Assembly (NCBI RefSeq): GCF_003633895.1
Contig: NZ_RBID01000011.1
Location: forward strand, 310,001 to 374,000
DNA length: 64,000 nucleotides
Reading direction: 5' to 3'
Source of the DNA: Vogesella indigofera
GTDB taxonomy: Bacteria > Pseudomonadota > Gammaproteobacteria > Burkholderiales > Chromobacteriaceae
Part shown: piece after piece, positions 17,140 to 27,411 of the stretch
Layout: each line of letters opens with the position of its first letter
How positions within the stretch are numbered: the stretch's first letter is position 1
Translations under genes and position numbers: made by a program
Notes under the pieces: generated by a model
Databases searched by the model: none
Seen by the model: only the letters and a program-made list of their open reading frames with translations
What the model was told of the DNA's origin: nothing

Positions 17140-17487
17140 ATGGCCGCTTATCCTGTTTCCTGTACCAGTTGCGGCGCCTGTTGCGCCGCGTTCCGGGTGT
17201 CGTTTCACCGCGCCGAGCTGGCCGGCCCCGAGCGCCGTGGCGTGCCGCCGGCCATGGCGGTGGTCGAGATCGGCAACACCATGCGCATGTGCGGCACCGA
17301 CGAGCACACCCTGCGCTGTGTCGCGCTGCAGGGCACCGTCGGCGAGTCGGTCAGCTGCAGCATCTACGCCGACCGGCCGTCGCCGTGCCGCGAATTCGGC
17401 GCGCTGGCCGATGTCGGCATCTACGAGCGCGCCTGTAATCGCGCCCGTGCGCGCCACGGCCTGCCGGCGCTGCCGGTGGACGACTAG
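17140..17487 (+). CDS. YkgJ-family cysteine-cluster protein
   Basis: A 115-residue protein with an N-terminal CxxCxxCC cluster (C8, C11, C14, C15) and further cysteines in RMCGTDEHTLRCVAL and VSCSIYADRPSPCREF. This spacing is that of the YkgJ/UPF0153 family, thought to bind zinc or an iron-sulfur cluster; function unproven. The length is normal. It diverges from the phosphodiesterase gene across a 67-base region. Confidence 0.82.
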   Translation: MAAYPVSCTSCGACCAAFRVSFHRAELAGPERRGVPPAMAVVEIGNTMRMCGTDEHTLRCVALQGTVGESVSCSIYADRPSPCREFGALADVGIYERACNRARARHGLPALPVDD

Positions 17488-17527
17488 GGCCGGCGCCACG
17501 GTTAAACCCGTGTTGACCGGCCTCAAA

Positions 17528-18607
17528 TCACAACAGCACCAGATGGTTGTCCCACTTCACCGGGAAGTGCTGGCTGCGCGCGGCGACGATCTGCAGCTGC
17601 TGGCTGTCGATCCACACGATGTCGCCCAGCTCGTTGCTGACGATGAAGTGGCGCTGGTCCGGTGTCGCGGCGATGCCGGCCGGCTTGCTCAGTGCCACCG
17701 CACCCAGAAACTCGCCGGCACCGGACCAGAACACCACCTGGTCACCCTTGGTGGCGGTGCAGGCGATGCGGGTCGGCGTCGCCGCCACGCTGGCGGCGTA
17801 GCCGTTGCAGGTGGCGGCCAGTTCCGGCGGCAGCAGCAGGTTGCGCAGCCCGCTGTTTTCGTGCCACAGGCTGGCCAGAGGCGCGCTGCCTTCGCCCTCG
17901 TACTGCAGGGCTACCGCGTAGTGGCCGTCGGCCACCGCCGCCAGATGGCGCAGCGACAGCTTGTTGTCCGGTAGGCGGAAGCTCGCCACGCTGCGGCCAA
18001 CGTTGAGGTCGATGATGTCCAGGCTGGGCTGCATGCTGTGCACGTTGAGCTTGATGCGGCCGCTCTCCGGCAGCGTCAGGATGCCGCCGTTGGCGACCAG
18101 GATGCGGCCGTCAGGCAGCGGCAGCAGCTGGTGCGGGCCGATGCCGCCGGACGGCAGCTCGCGCAGCGGTGCCAGCGTCAGCGCGTCGCGCAGGGTCAGA
18201 ATGCCGTCGCCGCTGTCGATATTGCTGTCGGTGGTGACCAGCACGCCGCCGGGCAGCACGATGCCGTGGCCGAAGCCGTGGCGGTCGTCGGGATAGTCGT
18301 ACCACGCCAGTGTCTCGCCGCTGTGCCAGTCGAGGCGCGCGATGAAGCTGCCGGGGCGGCGCGCGAACACCAGGCACTCGTGCGGCCGGCCGGGCAGCAG
18401 CGCGATGTGGTGGCCGCGTTGCGGCAGGGTGGCGGCTGTGCTGCGGCCGGCGGCGCCGACGCGGTGCTCGTTGCGGCCAACGTCGTAGGCCGACAGCAGC
18501 TGCAGCGCTGTCTCGCCGGCCAGGCTGCGCAGTGGCCACGCCAGCAGCGTGGCGGCCACGCCCTGCAGCAGGCGGCGGCGTTGCGGATCAGTCGCCATCG
18601 GATTCAT
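17528..18607 (-). CDS. DUF1513 protein of the imelysin locus
   Basis: A 359-residue exported protein whose N terminus has two or three arginines before a hydrophobic stretch (QRRRLLQGVAATLLAWPL), like a Tat signal. The rest looks like a beta-propeller (repeats such as GFGHGIVLPGGVLVTTDSN and GPHQLLPLPDGRILVANGG), matching DUF1513. It overlaps the upstream imelysin gene by 20 bases. DUF1513, imelysin and di-haem proteins commonly occur together in iron-regulated clusters. An ATG at 18598 is an alternative start. The biochemical role is unknown. Confidence 0.8.
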   Translation of the reverse strand: MNPMATDPQRRRLLQGVAATLLAWPLRSLAGETALQLLSAYDVGRNEHRVGAAGRSTAATLPQRGHHIALLPGRPHECLVFARRPGSFIARLDWHSGETLAWYDYPDDRHGFGHGIVLPGGVLVTTDSNIDSGDGILTLRDALTLAPLRELPSGGIGPHQLLPLPDGRILVANGGILTLPESGRIKLNVHSMQPSLDIIDLNVGRSVASFRLPDNKLSLRHLAAVADGHYAVALQYEGEGSAPLASLWHENSGLRNLLLPPELAATCNGYAASVAATPTRIACTATKGDQVVFWSGAGEFLGAVALSKPAGIAATPDQRHFIVSNELGDIVWIDSQQLQIVAARSQHFPVKWDNHLVLL

Positions 18608-19619
18608 TGAAGCTGAGGGTGATGTCCAGGCTGTCGGCGACCGGGCCTTCCAGTAGGGTCAGCAGCGCAGCCAGCGCCTGCACCGCCGCCTTTTCCTTGC
18701 CGCTGCGGCCAACCTGCACCAGGTCGTCCGGCAGCTGCGCCAGTCCCTTGCCCACCGCCGCTACCCGCTGTCGCAGCTGCTGCGCCAGCGCCTGCTGCTG
18801 GGCCTGTTCCAGTAATTGCGCCAGCGCGAAGTCCTTGCCCTTGCCGCCGATCAACAGCTGTTGCAGCAGGTCGAACTGCGCCTGCAGCAGCCGCTTGCCG
18901 CTGTGGCTGCGCTGGCCGCTGACCAGCTCCGGCTTCTGGCTGGAAAGCCGCGACAATTCCTTGTGCAGCTCGTTGTTGCCGGCCAGCGTCAGGTTGATGA
19001 TCTCCTCCAGCGCCTGCTGGCTGGACGGCAGGTCGTCGGCCGTTTCGCCGGCAGCAATACGCGCGGCAAAGCGTTGCCACTGGCGCTGCAGCTCGGCGCT
19101 GTGCCCGCCGAGTTCGTCGGCGTTGCGCTGCAGCCAGGTGCAGACGCCGGGCGTGGCCAGGCTGGCCGTGGGGCGGTACAGCAGGTATTCGATGGCGGTG
19201 TAGCCCTTGGCTGCGGTGCCGGTGGTGTCGAAGACGTCGGCCTCGTGCGCGGCGCTGCGGCTGACCGCGCTGTCGACCAGCGCGGTGCGCGTCGGCCTGA
19301 AGGCGATGGTGCGCTGGCTGCGCAGCTGCGCCGTCGGCCCCCAGTTCAGCGCCGCGACGCGCATCCAGCTGCCGTAGGCCTGTTGCCACTGCTGGCGTAC
19401 CGCCGCGAGGCCGGCATTGTCCGGCCGGGCGCAGCTTTGCTGCAGCTGGCTGGCCAGCGCACGGTTGGCGTCTGCCAGCTGCTGGTAGCGCGGCAGCAGG
19501 GTGTCGTTGAGCACGTACTGCACGTAGCGCGGCGTTGCGTCAGGCGGCGCGGCGGTGTCGGCGTGGGCTGCGCCGGCGAGCAGCAAGGCCGACAGGGTCA
19601 GGATGGGTTTCAGTTGCAT
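18588..19619 (-). CDS. Imelysin family protein (second paralogue of the locus)
   Basis: A 343-residue protein with a clear signal peptide (MQLKPILTLSALLLAGAAHA). It is helical and periplasmic by prediction, with an imelysin-like core including TAAKGYTAIEYLLYRPTA; the family GxHxxE metal motif appears here as GYTAIE, with Thr for His. The start at 19619 was chosen for the signal peptide; the longer reading frame runs into the di-haem gene. It lies 46 bases after the di-haem gene and overlaps the DUF1513 gene. A role in periplasmic iron uptake is inferred from family and neighbours. Confidence 0.82.
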   Translation of the reverse strand: MQLKPILTLSALLLAGAAHADTAAPPDATPRYVQYVLNDTLLPRYQQLADANRALASQLQQSCARPDNAGLAAVRQQWQQAYGSWMRVAALNWGPTAQLRSQRTIAFRPTRTALVDSAVSRSAAHEADVFDTTGTAAKGYTAIEYLLYRPTASLATPGVCTWLQRNADELGGHSAELQRQWQRFAARIAAGETADDLPSSQQALEEIINLTLAGNNELHKELSRLSSQKPELVSGQRSHSGKRLLQAQFDLLQQLLIGGKGKDFALAQLLEQAQQQALAQQLRQRVAAVGKGLAQLPDDLVQVGRSGKEKAAVQALAALLTLLEGPVADSLDITLSFNESDGD

Positions 19620-19665
19620 GATTGCTCCGCCGAAGCCGGTGCCAGGGCAGGCGCCGGCTTCAGGT

Positions 19666-21078
<1,413 letters not shown>

Positions 21079-21096
21079 GGTGTGTTCCGGATAGGC

Positions 21097-21122
21097 AAAA
21101 CCCGCCCGGTAAGCCGGGCGGG
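21097..21122 (-). terminator. Intercistronic hairpin with T-run, imelysin to di-haem gene
   Basis: CCCGCCCGG (21101-21109) pairs with CCGGGCGGG (21114-21122) around TAAG; read on the minus strand it is followed by TTTT. It lies between two same-strand genes of one locus, so it probably acts as a partial terminator favouring expression of the first imelysin gene. Confidence 0.7.
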
Positions 21123-21149
21123 GATATCGGTGGTTGACGGCAAGGGCGC

Positions 21150-22289
21150 TTAGCCGTTGACGTTCAGCTTCCTGATGCCGATGGCCTTGGCGGCTTCCAC
21201 CAGGCTTGCGGCCTGTTTCTTCAGCGCGGCGACGGTGGCCTGCACGCGGCTGCGGCCGTCCTTGTTGACGATTTCCTGGTCGAACGGCGCCTTGATCGCC
21301 TCGGCACGGGTCAGGGTGGCGGCCATGTCCGCGCTCACGCGCTCGGCTGCCTTGGCATTGCTGGCGGCGACCAGGTCGCGCAGGCTGGCGCCCTTGAGCT
21401 GGCTGCCGTCCACGCGGGTGTACTCGCCCAGCCACACGTTCTGGATGCCGCGGGCGTTGGTGACGATGTCGCGGTGGGTGTTGTCGGAGAAGCAGGAGTG
21501 CTCGTCTTCCTGGTTGCGGCTGTCCAGTGCTACTTCGATACGCTCGCCGGCCAGTTCTGCCCGCGACAGCACGCCGATGCCGACCAGCATCTGGCGCAGC
21601 GCGTCCGGTTTTTTCTCGAACTTGGCGCGGAAGTTGTTGCTGTTCGGCTGCCAGGCGGCAACCAGATAGCTCAGGTCGTCGACCAGCAACTCGGTAGCGG
21701 TTTTCAGGTACTCGCGGCGGCGGTCGGCGTTGTTGCCCTGGCCGTCGACAAAGTCGGTGTAGCTGCGCTTGCCGGCGCCGTTGCTGTCGAAGTCCTGGCC
21801 CCACAGCAGGAATTCGATGGCGTGGTAGCCGGTGGAGATGTTTTCTTCACCGCCGCGCTCGTTCAGCGAGCTGAGCAGCTTCTTGCTGATCACCACCTTG
21901 CGGTTGTTGACCACGCCTGCGCTCGGCTTGCCCTTGACGCCATCGATATAGGCTTCGTCCAGCGGCCAGGCGTTGATCTGGCCTTCCGGGCCGCGGGCGT
22001 CGTCGATCGGGCCGCCATAGAAGCGGAAGGCTTCGGTCTGGCCGTATGGCTCGCGTGCGGCCAACCATGCCTGGCGTGCCTGGTTCAGGCCGGCTTCGCT
22101 CGGGGCGGCGACAAAGGCGTTGATCGCGTTCTGCAGTGCCTTGGCGGTGAGCAGCGAATCTTCGTAGCTGGCGAACACGATCTGGCTGTATTGCTGTACC
22201 ACTGCCTCGCGGCTGACCTCGGCGGCCGAGGCGTGGACAGGAGAGAGCAGGGCGCCGAGCAAGGCGGCCGCGAGCAGGGTTTTGCGCAT
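21150..22289 (-). CDS. Imelysin family, IrpA-like iron-regulated protein
   Basis: A 379-residue protein with a signal peptide (MRKTLLAAALLGALLSPVHA) and the full imelysin signature GxHxxE in STGYHAIEFLLWGQD. The pattern NNRKVVISKK and the C-terminal part resemble cyanobacterial IrpA and Psychrobacter imelysin-like proteins. It is the first gene of the minus-strand cluster and has Fur-like sites upstream (22328-22382). The family binds metal in the periplasm or at the outer membrane and is linked to iron uptake; no peptidase activity is established for these homologues. Confidence 0.87.
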   Translation of the reverse strand: MRKTLLAAALLGALLSPVHASAAEVSREAVVQQYSQIVFASYEDSLLTAKALQNAINAFVAAPSEAGLNQARQAWLAAREPYGQTEAFRFYGGPIDDARGPEGQINAWPLDEAYIDGVKGKPSAGVVNNRKVVISKKLLSSLNERGGEENISTGYHAIEFLLWGQDFDSNGAGKRSYTDFVDGQGNNADRRREYLKTATELLVDDLSYLVAAWQPNSNNFRAKFEKKPDALRQMLVGIGVLSRAELAGERIEVALDSRNQEDEHSCFSDNTHRDIVTNARGIQNVWLGEYTRVDGSQLKGASLRDLVAASNAKAAERVSADMAATLTRAEAIKAPFDQEIVNKDGRSRVQATVAALKKQAASLVEAAKAIGIRKLNVNG

Positions 22290-22327
22290 GATGGAATCCG
22301 GCTGAGTAATGAGTGAAAAACGAAGGA

Positions 22328-22382
22328 TTCATGATAATCACTCGCAGTTGGTGTGGTCAATTTAATCGAGAATCGTTCTTGT
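22328..22382 (-). promoter_or_regulatory. Candidate Fur-binding region upstream of the imelysin cluster
   Basis: ATTCATGATAATCACTCG contains TGATAATCA, a good Fur half-site pair, and about 30 bases on, CGAGAAT-C-GTTCTTG has 7-1-7 symmetry at 5 of 7 positions. Both are in the AT-rich gap before the iron-type operon. Fur regulation is inferred. Confidence 0.5.
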
Positions 22383-22501
22383 TTTTGTGCCATTTTGTCA
22401 TATTGCGCGGGCGTTCGCGCCGCGGGCTGGCTTCGTGGTATCCTTGCGCCCCTTTCAAATTACCCCGCCCCGGCATGCGAGACCCCTGCGACCACTACAC
22501 C

Positions 22502-22825
22502 ATGGACCTAATCGGCGGCAGCCGCGCCAAACCCGGGCGCAAGCCGCTGGGCGAGCGCGCGATGACGGCTGCCGAGCGCAAGCGTCGTTCGCGCGAGCTG
22601 CGTCGCAACCGCCTGCAGGAACTGTCGGTGACGGTGGAGCTGTCGCGCGACGCGCAAAAGGCGCTCGACAAGATGATCGAGTGGTGGGGGGTCAGCAAGA
22701 AAGAAGCGATCAACCGGGCGATGCTGATCGCCTGCCAGTCGCAGACCGGGCGCACCGGCATGCTGTTCGACCTTGATCCCGCCTTTTTGCTGACCGAGCG
22801 CGGCAACAAGCGCCGCCAGCGCTGA
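22502..22825 (+). CDS. Small basic protein with ribbon-helix-helix-like region
   Basis: A 107-residue, Arg/Lys-rich protein. The N-terminal part (AKPGRKPLGERAMTAAERKR) resembles linkers seen in phage and plasmid DNA-binding proteins. The segment ELSVTVELSRDAQKALDKMI followed by EWWGVSKKEAINRAML has the beta-helix-helix pattern of RHH regulators. An in-frame ATG at 22475 would add nine residues. It diverges from the imelysin operon. It could be a small transcriptional regulator, but no partner is evident. Confidence 0.6.
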   Translation: MDLIGGSRAKPGRKPLGERAMTAAERKRRSRELRRNRLQELSVTVELSRDAQKALDKMIEWWGVSKKEAINRAMLIACQSQTGRTGMLFDLDPAFLLTERGNKRRQR

Positions 22826-23146
22826 GGCGGCGGCCGGCAGCCGGGGTGGCTGTCGTTCGCCCTGTGTTGCTGACTGGTGACCTGTCGGTCAGTACGTGTT
22901 GTCCGCTGCCGTTTCCCAGGCCTGTTGTTGCCCCCAGCCGCCACGGCAAGGTTGGCCGCACGCCGCTATTCCCGGAAAATCAGACCAGGCGTCACGCTGC
23001 TGACACCTGCCGCCACGTCGGTCATGCCACGTCAATTCATGACGTCGCTATATCGCGACAGCCCTTTCCCGTGATTGACGCAGATCAAGCGAGCCATGCC
23101 ATTTGGAATTAATAATGGCCGATTGTTTCAAGAGGAAGTGGCTGCC
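22826..23146. other. Intergenic region without recognised gene
   Basis: About 320 bases between the RHH-like gene and the HD-GYP gene. It holds one DUS-like motif copy (22951-22960) and a good ribosome binding site (AGAGGAA, 23131-23137) for the next gene. No convincing promoter, hairpin terminator or small gene was seen. Confidence 0.6.
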
Positions 23147-24274
23147 ATGGCACTCAAACAGCTTTCGCCCGCCGATGTGATGCTGGGCAAACCGCTGGAG
23201 CAGGCGGTGTACAACGCGGATGGCCATCTGCTGCTGAACAAGGGCTCGGTGCTGCGCGACCCCGGCGCCAAGCAAAAACTGCTGGCCATGGGCCACAAGG
23301 AAGTGGTGCCCGGTGCCGCGCCGGTGGCGCCGGCTGCCAGCACGCCGCGGGCGGAACAGCTGCGCGAGCCGGTGTTCGCGCTGGTGCAGCACGCGGCGGT
23401 GACGCTGAACGCGATGCTGGTCGACCAGCAGGCCGATGTCCATCGCGACCAGTTCATCACCCGCATCCGCTCGCTGGCCGGCCGCCTGCAGGCCGCCTGC
23501 CTGCAGGACCCGGAAGCCGCCATCGCCGCCATCCACCTGTTTCACGAAGGCGAGTATGCGCTGCGCCACCACCTGTCGGTGGGCGTGGTCAGCGCGCTGC
23601 TGGCCGAAGCCGATGGCCGTCTGGACAAGGCACAGCAGCATTCGCTGATCTGCGCCGCGCTCACCCACGACATTGGCATTTACAGTCTGGCCAACCACAG
23701 TGGCGGGCTGACCGAGGAAAAACGCCGCGAGATCAACCAGCACCCGATCACCAGCTGCGCCATCCTCAAGGACATCGGCGTCGACGACGAGCTGTGGCTG
23801 GAAGCGGTATTGCAGCACCACGAGCGGCAGGACGGCAGCGGCTACCCGCTGTGCCTGTCCGGCGGCGCCATCTCGCTGCATGGCAGCCTGCTGGCGGTGG
23901 CCGATGTCTACTGCGCGATGACCCGGCCGCGGCCGTACCGGCCCAAGGCCTACTTCCCGATGGCGGCGATGCGTGACCTGTATGTCGGACAGAGCCAGCA
24001 GCTGGACAATGCGCTGATCCAGAAGCTGATCAAGGCGCTGGGGCTGATCCCGCCCGGCACCATCGTCAAGCTGAAAAACGGCGAAATCGCGGTGGTGAAA
24101 AAGCGCAGCACCAATAACGCGCCGCAGGCCTACTGCCTGTACAACCGCCAGGGCATGCCGATGGCGTCGCCGGAGGCGCGCAATACCTCACTGCCGGACT
24201 ACAGCATCCAGGGGCGGGTCGACTACGACGACTGCCGCAATGTCGAGGCCGCGATGCGCCGCATCTGGGCCTGA
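23147..24274 (+). CDS. HD-GYP domain protein (cyclic-di-GMP phosphodiesterase type)
   Basis: A 375-residue cytoplasmic protein with an N-terminal DUF3391-like region (about 1-95) and an HD-GYP domain (about 135-300). HD is H174-D175 in ALTHDIGIYSL; HHE is 224-226 and GYP 232-234 in HHERQDGSGYP. The lysine normally following HDIG is isoleucine here. Known family role: hydrolysis of c-di-GMP to pGpG or GMP. The start at 23147 was chosen for its strong Shine-Dalgarno; an earlier in-frame start exists. It is followed by a palindromic motif pair at 24289. Confidence 0.85.
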   Translation: MALKQLSPADVMLGKPLEQAVYNADGHLLLNKGSVLRDPGAKQKLLAMGHKEVVPGAAPVAPAASTPRAEQLREPVFALVQHAAVTLNAMLVDQQADVHRDQFITRIRSLAGRLQAACLQDPEAAIAAIHLFHEGEYALRHHLSVGVVSALLAEADGRLDKAQQHSLICAALTHDIGIYSLANHSGGLTEEKRREINQHPITSCAILKDIGVDDELWLEAVLQHHERQDGSGYPLCLSGGAISLHGSLLAVADVYCAMTRPRPYRPKAYFPMAAMRDLYVGQSQQLDNALIQKLIKALGLIPPGTIVKLKNGEIAVVKKRSTNNAPQAYCLYNRQGMPMASPEARNTSLPDYSIQGRVDYDDCRNVEAAMRRIWA

Positions 24275-24288
24275 ACAAAGCCCGTCGT

Positions 24289-24308
24289 TGCGGCCAACGT
24301 TGGCCGCA
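24289..24308. repeat. Head-to-head pair of the DUS-like motif, 20-base perfect palindrome
   Basis: TGCGGCCAAC immediately followed by GTTGGCCGCA, located 15 bases after the stop of the HD-GYP gene. It can form a hairpin but has no T-run, so if it terminates it does so weakly. It parallels the pairs at 2286 and 30503. Confidence 0.75.
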
Positions 24309-24554
24309 GTCGCGACCGCTGCTTGCGCCGGAGGGCGAGACGGTACACAGACAAACAAGCCCGGTGCAGTTGTGCCGGGCCTGTGTGTTTTCGGGGTGTG
24401 CTCGGAACCGGTTCAAAGTCTCGCGAGCCAGGGCGAGACAAGGCAAAAACGACTGAGGAAGCGGCGTTTAACTGGATATAAACCAGCATGCGAAGGCGTT
24501 TTTAACGCCGGATCGTCCCATTGAGCTCCGTTGCGGCAGACATTGAGCAGGTGT

Positions 24555-25136
24555 TCAGTCCGCGCCGAACCAGCCCTGTTGCTGCGCGTGGGCCAGCCGC
24601 TCGACCAGGTAATCCCACAGTGCCGGGCAACCTTCGCGGATCGGCGGGCCGATGCGCCGTACCACGCGTGCGTGGCTGATGCCGTTTTCGCGCCAGCTCT
24701 GGCCGTTGTTGGCCAGGTTCAGCAGCACCGGCATCGCGCGGTCGGCGGCGTGGGCAAAGCGCGCCTCGGCGGTCTCGCCGTCCTCGAACTCCAGCCATAG
24801 CGACATGAAACGCTGCGCCTGCGTGTCCGGCAGCAGCCCGAAAATCCGCGTCACCGCCGCCAGCTCCGCCGCCTTGCGCTCTTCCCAGCCGTCTTCGGCG
24901 TAGACGATGGTGTCGCCGGTGTCGATCTCGCCGATGTCGTGCACCAGCAGCATCGCCACCACATGGCTGATGTCGACCGGCTCCGCCGCGTACGGTGCCA
25001 GCGACGCCGCCAGCATCGCGATCTGCCAGCTGTGCTCGGCGGAGTTTTCCTGCCGTTCCAGCCCCAGCGGCCGCGTCTTGCGGGTGACGCCCTTCAGTTT
25101 GTCCAGTTCCAGGATGAAATCGATGATCTGCTGCAT
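24555..25136 (-). CDS. HD-domain phosphohydrolase, YfbR/HDDC2-like
   Basis: A 193-residue protein with metal-binding residues H35 (ENSAEHSWQ), H66-D67 (LLVHDIGEIDTGD) and a later Asp in FAHAADRAMP. This is the arrangement of small HD hydrolases related to 5'-deoxynucleotidase YfbR and human HDDC2. Likely activity is dephosphorylation of deoxynucleoside 5'-monophosphates, though this is not proven for the subgroup. The start at 25136 gives the family N terminus MQQIIDFILELDKLK; the longer frame upstream has low-complexity sequence. It stands alone between a convergent and a same-strand gene. Confidence 0.82.
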   Translation of the reverse strand: MQQIIDFILELDKLKGVTRKTRPLGLERQENSAEHSWQIAMLAASLAPYAAEPVDISHVVAMLLVHDIGEIDTGDTIVYAEDGWEERKAAELAAVTRIFGLLPDTQAQRFMSLWLEFEDGETAEARFAHAADRAMPVLLNLANNGQSWRENGISHARVVRRIGPPIREGCPALWDYLVERLAHAQQQGWFGAD

Positions 25137-25285
25137 GGTGTTTTCCTTGTGAACAGCCTGCGATTCTAGCGCCGAGCGGCGCCGCGGTCGAACCGCAGGC
25201 GTACTGCTGCGGCGAGAAGAGTGGCGGGCGGCTGGCGCTGCCGGGGTGATGGTCGAGGCCGATTGCGTTGCCGGGCGGCGGCCAG

Positions 25286-26008
25286 CTAGCGGTATTTTGC
25301 CAAGATGCGCGGTACGGTGTTGTCGTGCAGCAGTCGGGCGATGGCGCGATTGAGTTGCGGCAGGCTGATCCGGCTGTGGCGGGATAGCGCACAGCCGGCG
25401 CGGTAGCTGTTGAGCACCAACGGCGGGTGCAGTGCGACCGGTAACTGTCCCAGTTTTTGCTGGTAGCGCAGGTAGAGCTGGTTGACGGCGGCGTGGCGGG
25501 TGCGGCCGGCTTCCAGCTTTTTCAGGTTGCTGCTGGCGTTGGGGGCGTCGTCGCGGACTAGGTTGCTGCCGAGGTGGGCTTCCAGTTCCGGGTAGTGGAA
25601 GCCGTGAATGGTGCCGATGCTTTGTCCGGCCAGCGCGGCGATGCTGCCGGGGCGTGGCTGGTCGCGACGGGTAACCAGCAGGTCGGCATTGGGCAGGAAC
25701 GGCCGGGACCAGCGGAATGGGCCGGGCAGCCACTCGGGCAGGTACAGGCACACCAGGTCGGCATCGCCGTTTTGCAGGCTGCTGCTGATCCGCTTGCGCG
25801 GCAATACCCGGAAACTGGCCTGCTTGCCCAGTTCGCTGGCCAGCGCCTGGCCCAGGTCAAGATGAATGCCGGCCAGCAGTGTGGCGCCTTGCAGGCTGGC
25901 CAGTGGCATCTCGGTGCTGTCATCGAGCAGGATCACCAGTTTGCCGGGGCTGGCGAGGGCCAGTGGTGCGGCCAGCAGCCAGCCGGCCATCCGTAGATGT
26001 TTTTTCAT
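25286..26008 (-). CDS. Periplasmic substrate-binding protein (SBP_bac_3-like)
   Basis: A 240-residue protein with a signal peptide (MKKHLRMAGWLLAAPLALAS). The mature part has the two-lobe pattern of amino-acid-type solute-binding proteins (GIHLDLGQALASELGKQ, then SLQNGDADLVCLYLP, then LAGQSIGTIHGFHYPELE). No permease or ATPase gene is adjacent, so it is an orphan binding protein and might serve as a sensor or pair with a distant transporter. Ligand unknown. Confidence 0.75.
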   Translation of the reverse strand: MKKHLRMAGWLLAAPLALASPGKLVILLDDSTEMPLASLQGATLLAGIHLDLGQALASELGKQASFRVLPRKRISSSLQNGDADLVCLYLPEWLPGPFRWSRPFLPNADLLVTRRDQPRPGSIAALAGQSIGTIHGFHYPELEAHLGSNLVRDDAPNASSNLKKLEAGRTRHAAVNQLYLRYQQKLGQLPVALHPPLVLNSYRAGCALSRHSRISLPQLNRAIARLLHDNTVPRILAKYR

Positions 26009-26117
26009 GGGTAATCGCTGCGGTTGTGCGCTGAGGTGCCGAATCTAACACGCCTGAATGGGCGCGAGAATGCTGCTGGCGTGCTATCCGCCAGTGGTCG
26101 TCGTGAACAAGACAGAG

Positions 26118-26143
26118 GCCGGCTCACTTGTGGGTGAGCCGGC
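26118..26143 (-). terminator. Probable terminator after prpF
   Basis: GCCGGCTCAC (26118-26127) pairs perfectly with GTGAGCCGGC (26134-26143). On the minus strand it is followed by the T-rich CTCTGTCTTGTT. It lies about 75 bases past the end of the prp operon. Confidence 0.6.
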
Positions 26144-26215
26144 CTGTTTCGGTCGTGCACTATCGGCAAGGTTGGCCGCAACGGTGTGGCCCGGGGCGTG
26201 ACGGCTTGCCGCTGC

Positions 26216-27403
26216 TTACAGGATGTCGCCGGGCACGCGTACCCAGCCTTCCATCAGGATGCGGGCGCTGCGGCTCATGATGGCCTTGGTCACTTTCCAT
26301 TGCCCGTTTTCCTGCACCGCTTCTGCGCCCACGCGCAGGGTGCCGGACGGATGGCCAAAGCGCACCGCGCTGCGTTCGCCGCCACCGGCCGCCAGGTTCA
26401 CCAGCGTGCCGGGAATGGCGGCGGCGGTGCCGATGGCCACCGCGCAGGTACCCATCATCGCGTGGTGCAGCTTGCCCATGGACAGCGCGCGCACCAGCAG
26501 GTCGATGTCGGCGGCCTGAATCTGTTTGCCGCTGGAGGCGGTGTAGTCGGCCGGCGGTGCCACGAAGGCAATTTTTGGCGTGTGCTGGCGGGTGGCGGCT
26601 TCTTCCGCGGTCTTGATCAGGCCCATGCGCAGCGCGCCGGCCACGCGGATGGCCTCGAAGCGGGCCAGCGCCGCTGGGTCGCTGTTGATGGCCTCGCGCA
26701 GCTCGGTGCCGGTATAGCCGATATCGGCCGCGTTGACGAACACGGTGGGAATGCCGGCGCTGATCATGGTGGCCTTGAAGATACCGACGCCGGGGACTTC
26801 CAGCTCGTCCACCAGTTTGCCGGTGGGGAACATGGCGCTGCCGTCGTCGCCGTCATCCGACGGATCCATGAACTCCAGCACGATCTCGGCGGCCGGGAAG
26901 GTGACACCGTCCAGTTCGAAATCACCGGTTTCCTGTACCTGGCCATTGGTCACTGGCACGTGGGCGATGATGGTTTTCCGGATATTGGCCTGCCAGATGC
27001 GTACCACACACACGCCGTTGTCCGGAATGCGTGCCGGGTCCACCAGGCCTGCGTGGATGGCGAAGGCGCCGGCAGCGGTGGACAGGTTGCCGCAGTTGCC
27101 GCTCCAGTCGACGAAGGCCTTGTCGATGGCGACCTGGCCGTACAGGTAGTCGACGTCGTGATCGGGCTGGGTGCTTTTGGACAGGATCACGCACTTGCTG
27201 GTGCTGGAGGTGGCGCCGCCCATGCCGTCGATGTGGGCGGAGTAGGGGTCGGGGCTGCCGATCACGCGCATGAACAGCGCATCGCGCGCCGGGCCAGGCT
27301 GCTGGCAGCTGGCGGGCAGGTCCTGCAGGCGGAAGAACACGCCCTTGCTGGTGCCACCGCGGATGTAGGTAGCGGCAATGCGGGCTTGAGCTTGATGAGT
27401 CAT
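26216..27403 (-). CDS. prpF: 2-methylaconitate cis-trans isomerase
   Basis: A 395-residue member of the PrpF family. It begins MTHQAQARIAATYIRGGTSK, contains the SPDPYSAHIDGMGGATSSTSK block and ends with RVPGDIL. Known role: PrpF isomerises the 2-methylaconitate made by AcnD so that aconitase can finish 2-methylisocitrate formation. The ATG at 27403 has GAGG 8 bases upstream, overlapping the stop of the GFA-like gene; a TTG four codons earlier is less likely. It is the last gene of the methylcitrate operon. Confidence 0.93.
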   Translation of the reverse strand: MTHQAQARIAATYIRGGTSKGVFFRLQDLPASCQQPGPARDALFMRVIGSPDPYSAHIDGMGGATSSTSKCVILSKSTQPDHDVDYLYGQVAIDKAFVDWSGNCGNLSTAAGAFAIHAGLVDPARIPDNGVCVVRIWQANIRKTIIAHVPVTNGQVQETGDFELDGVTFPAAEIVLEFMDPSDDGDDGSAMFPTGKLVDELEVPGVGIFKATMISAGIPTVFVNAADIGYTGTELREAINSDPAALARFEAIRVAGALRMGLIKTAEEAATRQHTPKIAFVAPPADYTASSGKQIQAADIDLLVRALSMGKLHHAMMGTCAVAIGTAAAIPGTLVNLAAGGGERSAVRFGHPSGTLRVGAEAVQENGQWKVTKAIMSRSARILMEGWVRVPGDIL

Positions 27404-27411
27404 GACTATCC

